From the NCBI GenBank assembly GCA_964430565.1, contig CAYSFD010000045.1:1-26642 (forward strand): a stretch of DNA of 26,642 nucleotides, given 5' to 3'. A model generated the notes under the pieces. The model did not search any database. It was not told the origin of the DNA and saw only the letters and a program-made list of their open reading frames with translations. Numbering within the stretch: position 1 is the first letter of the stretch; every line of letters starts with the position of its first letter. This document shows, in pieces, positions 21,996 through 26,642 of this stretch. Origin of the DNA: VBDM01 sp964430565 (GTDB lineage: Bacteria; Pseudomonadota; Gammaproteobacteria; Burkholderiales; SG8-39). The translations under genes were made by a program, and so were the position numbers.

Positions 21996-22601
21996 ATGAA
22001 ACTCGCATCCGCAGGTTTGCTGGCCATCGCCGCCGCGCTCCTCGCTTCGTGCGCCACGCCGCAGCGCGACTACCGACCCGATGCGCTGGCGATGATGAAG
22101 CGCGATTTCCATGCCAGGGGGATCGCCACCATGGACCGCCTGAACGAAGACAGCGTGCAGGCGGCATGCAACAAGGCGCAGGACAACCCGCCCGAGGAAG
22201 TCACCGCAAGACTGCAGAAGGAACAACTTGCCGGCATCAAGTGGCCGGCGGATGGCAAGCTGCTGGGCGACTGGAAGTCGGGGGAGCGCATCGCGCAGAA
22301 CGGCCGCGGCATGATGTGGAGCGACAAGGGCGGCGACGGCGGCAGCTGCTACAACTGCCACCAGATCGGGCCTCGCGAGAGTTCCTTTGGCTCGGTCGGC
22401 CCGAGTTTGTACCAGTTTGCCAAGCTGCGCGGCTACGGTGCGGACATCCAGCGCTATGCCTACGGCAAGATCTACAACGCCAAGGCCTACAGCCTGTGCT
22501 CGCAGATGCCGCGCATGGGCCACGTTGGCGCGCTTACCGAGCAGCAGATGAAGGACCTCACCGCGCTGCTGATGGACCCGGCCTCGCCGGTCAACCAATA
22601 A
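21996..22601 (+). CDS. soxX: Sulfur oxidation c-type cytochrome SoxX, probable lipoprotein
   Basis: A 201-residue cytochrome with heme site CYNCH (118-122) and axial Met in MPRMGH (171-176). Extra cysteines at 58 and 168 may form a disulfide. The N-terminal segment has the lipobox LLASC with Cys19, suggesting anchoring to a membrane rather than free periplasmic export. A helical N-terminal domain of about 80 residues precedes the cytochrome part, as in the longer SoxX proteins. It starts 12 bp after soxA. Its last 11 bases overlap the end of soxB on the opposite strand. Confidence 0.95.
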   Translation: MKLASAGLLAIAAALLASCATPQRDYRPDALAMMKRDFHARGIATMDRLNEDSVQAACNKAQDNPPEEVTARLQKEQLAGIKWPADGKLLGDWKSGERIAQNGRGMMWSDKGGDGGSCYNCHQIGPRESSFGSVGPSLYQFAKLRGYGADIQRYAYGKIYNAKAYSLCSQMPRMGHVGALTEQQMKDLTALLMDPASPVNQ

Positions 22602-24258
22602 GCCGAGGCAGATTGGGCGTGAGCGGCGCGATGCTGCGCTTCGCGCGCAGGTAGCGCGCTGCCACGTCCCACACCGGCTCGCCGCTCGCGCCTTCCGCCA
22701 CCGGCGCCCATCCCGCGACCTTGTAGCGCCTGCCGGCGTCGATGAGACGGCCGTCGAGGCGCATGTCCGAGATGCGCTGGCCCATCTTCGCCAGCGGATC
22801 GCAGGCGTAGGTCATGCCGCCCACGCGCACCATGTCGCCCCCCTGCTGCAGGTAGGGGTCGGGGTTGAACGAGTTGTCCGCGACGTCTTCGAGGATCGCC
22901 TTGATCTGCTCGCCGGTGAGTTCGTTGAGCGTCGAGTATGGGTAGGTGATGGCGGTCTGGTCCATCAGGTGCTCGAAAGTGACCGCATCTCCCGGCAGCA
23001 GCGTACTGCCCCAGCGGAAGCCGGGCGAGAACGCGAGCTGTGCGCCTTTCTCCGCCATCAGCGCGTCCAGCAGCAGCTGGTCCCAGCTGCCGTTGAAACT
23101 GCCGCGCCGGTAGAGCAGGCCCTCAGTTACGGCGAGCCTCTCCTCCAACCGCGCGCGGTACGGCGCTCGCACTCGCTCGATATAGGCGGCCATTGCCGCA
23201 TCGGCTCGAAGGAGGTTGGAAAACACCGGCAGCAGCCGGTAGCGGTACGCGGCCACCGCGCCGCCCTTCACGTCCAGATCCAGCACGCCGAGGAACTTGC
23301 CGCTCGACCCGGCATTGGTGACCAGCGTTCTGCCGACCACCACCGGGGTCGGCACGCCGTCGTGCGTATGCCCGCCGAGGATCGCGTCGATGCCGCGCAC
23401 GCGCGCCGCGAGCTTGAGGTCCACGTCCATGCCGTTATGCGACAGCAGCACGACGACTTGCGCGCCCTTCGCCCGCACCTCATCCACCAATTGCTGCAGA
23501 CGCGGTTCCTGGATGCCGAAAGTCCATTCCGCGACCATGTAGCGCGGATTGGCGATGGGCGTGTAGGGGAAGGCCTGGCCGATCACCGCGAGCGCCACGC
23601 CGTTCACCGAGCGCAAAGTGTAAGGCTTGAACACGGGGTCCTCGAAATCCGTGGTCTTCACGTTCTGCGCCAGAAATTCGATCGGCGCCAGTTCCTTGTC
23701 CACCGCCTGCCGGACGCGCTTTGCGCCGTAGGTGAACTCCCAGTGCGCGGTCATGAGGTCCACACCGAGCAGCTTCTGCGCGCCGATCATGTCCGCGCCT
23801 TGCGTCCACAGCGAAGTGGCGGAGCCCTGCCAGCTGTCGCCCCCGTCGAGGAGCAGGGCGTACGGCCGCGAGGCGCGAATCCGTTTCACCAGCGTGGCGA
23901 GGTGCGCGTAGCCGCCAACCTTGCCATAGCGGCGTGCGGCACGCTCGAAATCGAGGTAGGTGAAGGCATGCGCCGCAGCGCCGCCGGCGGGGATGCCGAA
24001 TTGCCTCAGGAACGCTTCGCCCACCAAGTGCGGCGCGCGGCCGAGGGCCTCGCCCACGCCGAGGTTGACGCTCGGCTCGCGGAAATATACCGGCAGCAGC
24101 TGCGCGTGCACGTCGGTGAGGTGCAGCAGGGATAGATTGCCGAACAGCGGCAGCTGGTAAAGCTCGTCGGCCGCCTGGGCGTCGCTCACGCCCGGGCGCA
24201 GCGTCCCGCCCGCGGCGGCAGCGAGCGCGAGGAGCCTGAGGAATTCTCGTCTGTGCAC
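22591..24258 (-). CDS. soxB: Thiosulfohydrolase SoxB
   Basis: A 555-residue dimanganese hydrolase of the 5'-nucleotidase fold. The Tat-type signal RREFLRLL is followed by an Ala-rich core. Metal and active-site motifs are LTDVHAQL (Asp49, His51), LLDGGDSWQGS (137-146), the Asn in LAQNV (199), SHNGMDVD (273-280) and GGHTHDG (295-301). It releases sulfate from the SoxY-bound intermediate. It is convergent with soxX and overlaps it by 11 bp, an unusual orientation because soxB normally follows soxX on the same strand. It is divergent from sat with a 145-bp gap. Confidence 0.96.
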   Translation of the reverse strand: MHRREFLRLLALAAAAGGTLRPGVSDAQAADELYQLPLFGNLSLLHLTDVHAQLLPVYFREPSVNLGVGEALGRAPHLVGEAFLRQFGIPAGGAAAHAFTYLDFERAARRYGKVGGYAHLATLVKRIRASRPYALLLDGGDSWQGSATSLWTQGADMIGAQKLLGVDLMTAHWEFTYGAKRVRQAVDKELAPIEFLAQNVKTTDFEDPVFKPYTLRSVNGVALAVIGQAFPYTPIANPRYMVAEWTFGIQEPRLQQLVDEVRAKGAQVVVLLSHNGMDVDLKLAARVRGIDAILGGHTHDGVPTPVVVGRTLVTNAGSSGKFLGVLDLDVKGGAVAAYRYRLLPVFSNLLRADAAMAAYIERVRAPYRARLEERLAVTEGLLYRRGSFNGSWDQLLLDALMAEKGAQLAFSPGFRWGSTLLPGDAVTFEHLMDQTAITYPYSTLNELTGEQIKAILEDVADNSFNPDPYLQQGGDMVRVGGMTYACDPLAKMGQRISDMRLDGRLIDAGRRYKVAGWAPVAEGASGEPVWDVAARYLRAKRSIAPLTPNLPRLIG

Positions 24259-24403
24259 GGGGCGGGTGCTCTGAAGGGGTATTCTGCATCGCCGGACCGG
24301 CTGCAGCGAGTTTATCAGCCGACCTTATCGGCGGATCAGAACAACGGTGTTGCCCGGCTCACCGGCCGGTGATGAGAATAGCGCGTCTTCCAAAGGAGTG
24401 GAC
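24259..24403. promoter_or_regulatory. Divergent soxB/sat promoter region with palindromes
   Basis: The 145-bp gap must promote both soxB (minus) and sat (plus). It holds a perfect 14-bp palindrome TCACCGGCCGGTGA (24359-24372) and a spaced repeat GCCGA-CCTTA-TCGGC (24318-24332). These are candidate sites for a sulfur-responsive repressor. The first is 32 bp before the sat start. No regulator gene is in the window. Confidence 0.45.
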
Positions 24404-25609
24404 ATGCCCGGCCTCGTTCGGCCCCACGGCGGAGGAACGCTAAAGCCCCTGATGCTCGCCGGCGACGCGCTCGCCGCCGAGCTCGCTCGCGTCCGTTCGC
24501 TGCCGGCGCTGCGCGTCAGTTCGCGCGAGAAGGGCGACCTCATCATGCTCGGCATCGGCGGTTTCACGCCGCTCGCGGGCTTCATGACGCGCGCCGACTG
24601 GGAAGGCGTGTGTGACGGCTACCGCACTGCGAGCGGCCTTTTCTGGCCGATCCCGATCACGCTTTCGGTGGACGCCGCGGCGGCGGGCCCGATTCGCGTG
24701 GGCGCCGAGATCGCGCTCACCGACCCCGACGACGGCGCGCCGCTTGCCACGATGAAGGTGACGGAGAAGTACGGCATCGACAAGGCGCACGAGTGCATGT
24801 CGGTGTTCAAGACGACCGACCTGGAGCACCCGGGCGTGAAGCTGGTGATGCAGCAGGGCGAGGTGAACCTCGCGGGTCCGGTAAAAGTGCTCTCCGACGG
24901 GGGCTTCAAGGCGAAGTACGGGGCGCTGTTCATGACGCCCGCCGAGACGCGCGCCGAGTTCGAGCGCCTGGGCTGGTCGCGCGTCGCCGCGTTCCAGACG
25001 CGCAATCCGATGCACCGCTCGCACGAATATCTCGCCAAGGTGGCGATCGAGACCTGCGACGGCGTGCTGGTGCATTCGCTGCTCGGCGCTCTCAAGTCGG
25101 GCGACATCCCGGCGGAAGTGCGCACGCGCGCCATCGCCGAGCTGATCGAGAAGTACTTCCGGGCGGGCACTGTGGTGCAGGCGGGCTATCCGCTCGACAT
25201 GCGCTACGCCGGGCCGCGCGAGGCATTGCTGCACGCGTTGTTCCGGCAGAACTACGGCTGCTCGCACCAGATCGTCGGGCGCGATCACGCGGGGGTGGGC
25301 AGCTACTACGGACCGTTCGATGCGCATCGCATCTTCGACGAGATCCCGCAGGATGCGCTCGAGACGCGGGCGCTGAAGATGGACGTGACGTTCTGGTGCT
25401 ATAAGTGCGGCGGCATGGCCTCCGGGCGCACCTGCGCGCACGGCGACGTGGATCGGCTGCAGGTCTCCGGCACGCAGCTGCGCAAGTGGCTGTCCGAGGG
25501 CAGCCCGGTGCCGGCCGAGTTCAGCCGGCCCGAGGTGCTGGAGATCCTGCGCGCGTACTACGCCTCGCTCGAGGCGAGCGGGAAAGCGGCAGTCAAAATC
25601 GCGGGTTAA
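24404..25609 (+). CDS. sat: ATP sulfurylase (sulfate adenylyltransferase), dissimilatory type
   Basis: A 401-residue homo-oligomeric-type enzyme. Nucleotide-binding motifs QTRNPMHRSH (198-207) and GRDHAGVG (292-299) are intact. A zinc site is formed by Cys332, Cys335, Cys344 and His346, as in dissimilatory Sat of sulfur bacteria. The frame is open upstream, but ATG 24404 has AAAGGAG before it and gives the normal length. In a sulfur oxidiser it works in the direction of ATP plus sulfate from APS and pyrophosphate, giving substrate-level phosphorylation. The aprAB genes that would supply APS are not in this window. Confidence 0.94.
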   Translation: MPGLVRPHGGGTLKPLMLAGDALAAELARVRSLPALRVSSREKGDLIMLGIGGFTPLAGFMTRADWEGVCDGYRTASGLFWPIPITLSVDAAAAGPIRVGAEIALTDPDDGAPLATMKVTEKYGIDKAHECMSVFKTTDLEHPGVKLVMQQGEVNLAGPVKVLSDGGFKAKYGALFMTPAETRAEFERLGWSRVAAFQTRNPMHRSHEYLAKVAIETCDGVLVHSLLGALKSGDIPAEVRTRAIAELIEKYFRAGTVVQAGYPLDMRYAGPREALLHALFRQNYGCSHQIVGRDHAGVGSYYGPFDAHRIFDEIPQDALETRALKMDVTFWCYKCGGMASGRTCAHGDVDRLQVSGTQLRKWLSEGSPVPAEFSRPEVLEILRAYYASLEASGKAAVKIAG

Positions 25610-25646
25610 TCCGCGCGATAAAGACCGAGCGGGGCGGAACGCGCCG

Positions 25647-26042
25647 TCAGCACTGCTCCCAGGGGAGCCCGTCGTGGCGCCAGCCGGCGACCACGTTGCG
25701 CTGGTGCTTCGCGTCGAGCGGACCTTCGAAGCCGTTCAGCACGTTGTAGACGCGAGCGAAGCCATGCCGCTCGAGCGCTTCGCCTGCCTCCTTGGAGCGG
25801 TTGCCGCTGCGGCAGATGAGTACGATCGGGCGCAAGGCGTGGTCCGTGCCGGCGAGCTTCTTCACCTGGCCGACGAAGTGCGGGTTCACCTCCCAGTCGG
25901 GCCCGTCGTTCCACGCCGCGTGCAGGGCGCCAACCGGGTGGCCGACGAACAGGTACTCCATCTCGCTGCGGCAATCGATGAAGACCGAGTTCGGGTTCTT
26001 CTTCAGAAACTCGTAGGCTTCTCTTGGCTCGAAGTGCTTCAT
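25647..26042 (-). CDS. Single-domain rhodanese (sulfurtransferase)
   Basis: A 131-residue cytoplasmic rhodanese with active-site loop CRSGNRS (Cys77), DCRSEMEY (23-30) and a C-terminal GWRHDGLPW typical of the stand-alone form. It is convergent with sat, whose stop lies 37 bp away, so the two share a terminator region. Rhodaneses in sulfur oxidisers move sulfane sulfur between carriers in the cytoplasm, which would suit the branched Sox route here. The ribosome-binding site is weak. Confidence 0.93.
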   Translation of the reverse strand: MKHFEPREAYEFLKKNPNSVFIDCRSEMEYLFVGHPVGALHAAWNDGPDWEVNPHFVGQVKKLAGTDHALRPIVLICRSGNRSKEAGEALERHGFARVYNVLNGFEGPLDAKHQRNVVAGWRHDGLPWEQC

Positions 26043-26352
26043 TTCCGGATTCCACGTTTCACTTTGGGACGGGAATTATAGTCGCAACCCGCTCTCGCCG
26101 GCCACCCAGAGCCCCAAACATGATGAAACACGCGTGCGTTGCGAGCCAAAATTGGTGATGACGCGAAGGACGGCGCAGGGCATATCGCGAATATGGCCAA
26201 GCCGGCCGACAAAGTGTCCCGCGCAGGGCGGAGCAGGTTTCAAGCGTTGTGTGCTTGGATGGCGCGTCGTAGGGCGGAAGAGGGGCCCCTCTGGGGATCT
26301 GACCCCGGAGACGCGCATAGGGCCGGACACGACGCGCTCATGGCCGGTTCCA

Positions 26353-26385
26353 CGGTCGCATCCCCGCAAGCGGGGCCCCTGCTCC
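26353..26385 (+). repeat. 33-bp direct repeat with internal hairpin, first copy
   Basis: Bases 26353-26385 are identical to 26454-26486 (101 bp apart). The core is a perfect stem CCCCGC-AA-GCGGGG followed by CCCCTGCTCC. The look is that of a REP/BIME-type intergenic element. Confidence 0.85.
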
Positions 26386-26453
26386 TCGTTCCACCGGCCC
26401 CCCGGAGCGGGACGGTAGAGCGCCGAAATGCGCGGGACTCACACGCGCCTACC

Positions 26454-26486
26454 CGGTCGCATCCCCGCAAGCGGGGCCCCTGCTCC
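26454..26486 (+). repeat. 33-bp direct repeat with internal hairpin, second copy
   Basis: Identical to the copy at 26353. The two copies face the same way. With a spacing of 101 bp and only two copies this is not a CRISPR array. Confidence 0.85.
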
Positions 26487-26598
26487 ACGCTCCGGCGCGT
26501 CACCGATTTTGGCCGCAACCCCGGCGCAGGCATCGGATTATCCAATGGCATCTCAGGGGCTGGCACGAATTTTGGCCCATGGCTTTGTCGCTCCCCTT

Positions 26599-26619
26599 GC
26601 CAATATTCCAGATATTGGC
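26599..26619. promoter_or_regulatory. Perfect inverted repeat, candidate operator
   Basis: GCCAATAT (26599-26606) and ATATTGGC (26612-26619) are perfect 8-bp arms separated by TCCAG. The AT-rich symmetric form suits a dimeric regulator site for a gene beyond the window edge. A chance hairpin is possible. Confidence 0.4.
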
Positions 26620-26642
26620 TGCGGCTCGCTTCGTGCCCTGAG

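Larger units (their letters stand above)
26043..26642. other. Gene-free end of the window
   Basis: About 600 bases in which I find no convincing gene. The open frames here are GC-driven and resemble no family. It holds a duplicated 33-bp repeat with an internal hairpin (listed separately), a related GGGGCCCCT at about 26283-26291, and a small perfect inverted repeat near the end. The end is more AT-rich (26570-26620), suggesting an approaching promoter. Confidence 0.6.

Noticed and set aside
26076..26369. 97-codon minus-strand open frame in the terminal non-coding region
   Set aside because: No recognisable family, no ribosome-binding site, and it runs through the repeat-rich region.
26353..26486. 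Possible CRISPR array (hairpin repeat resembling type I-E repeats)
   Set aside because: Only two copies, a 101-bp period leaving a 68-bp spacer, and no cas genes. A REP-like element fits better.

Overview
The window is chromosomal DNA from a high-GC bacterium, most probably a betaproteobacterium able to oxidise reduced sulfur compounds. The reasons are a Bug/TctC-type binding protein (a family greatly expanded in Burkholderiales-like genomes), a periplasmic Sox cluster with a flavocytochrome-c-type sulfide dehydrogenase, and a dissimilatory-type ATP sulfurylase. I cannot name the genus from sequence alone. No rRNA, tRNA, CRISPR array or transposase gene is visible.

Layout. (A) 1-2193: an AT-richer islet (hand count 50% G+C at 781-840) with a MORC/MutL-like GHKL ATPase and a small HNH nuclease, a candidate defence pair. 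It is followed by a truncated higB toxin remnant (2368-2562) and a REP-like palindrome. (B) 2574-6567, minus strand: a carboxylate-uptake operon transcribed dctM-dctQ-dctP-bug (TRAP transporter plus a Bug-family binding protein). (C) 6639-14714, plus strand: a catabolic cluster with a CocE/NonD hydrolase, an orphan LeuD-like small subunit, an isocitrate-lyase/PEP-mutase-family enzyme, a dihydropyrimidinase-like amidohydrolase, a 4,5-dihydroxyphthalate-decarboxylase-like protein and two different class II aldolase/decarboxylase-family proteins. A DUF433/DUF5615 toxin-antitoxin-like pair sits inside this cluster on the minus strand. It is bracketed by a 77-bp perfect direct repeat of the leuD/lyase gene junction (period 807 bp), and the geometry looks like single-crossover integration of a small circle. 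(D) 14946-18247: a type IV prepilin-like gene overlapping by 4 bp a membrane-anchored HAMP-GAF-GGDEF-EAL protein. (E) 18562-24258: sulfur oxidation, fccA-fccB-soxY-soxZ-soxA-soxX on the plus strand, with soxB convergent and overlapping soxX by 11 bp. (F) 24404-26042: sat, divergent from soxB, then a minus-strand rhodanese. (G) 26043-26642: a gene-free end with a duplicated 33-bp hairpin-bearing repeat.

How the parts work together. Block B would import small organic acids, and block C would hydrolyse and decarboxylate an imported compound and cleave it to central metabolites; the substrate is not determinable here, but the families point to an aromatic dicarboxylate or N-heterocycle. Block E would oxidise sulfide (FccAB) and thiosulfate (SoxXA-YZ-B). 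There is no soxCD in the window, which favours an incomplete Sox cycle that passes sulfur on to another route; sat, which makes ATP and sulfate from APS and pyrophosphate, and the rhodanese fit that route. No transcription regulator gene is present, so regulation must come from outside or from the candidate operator palindromes noted below.
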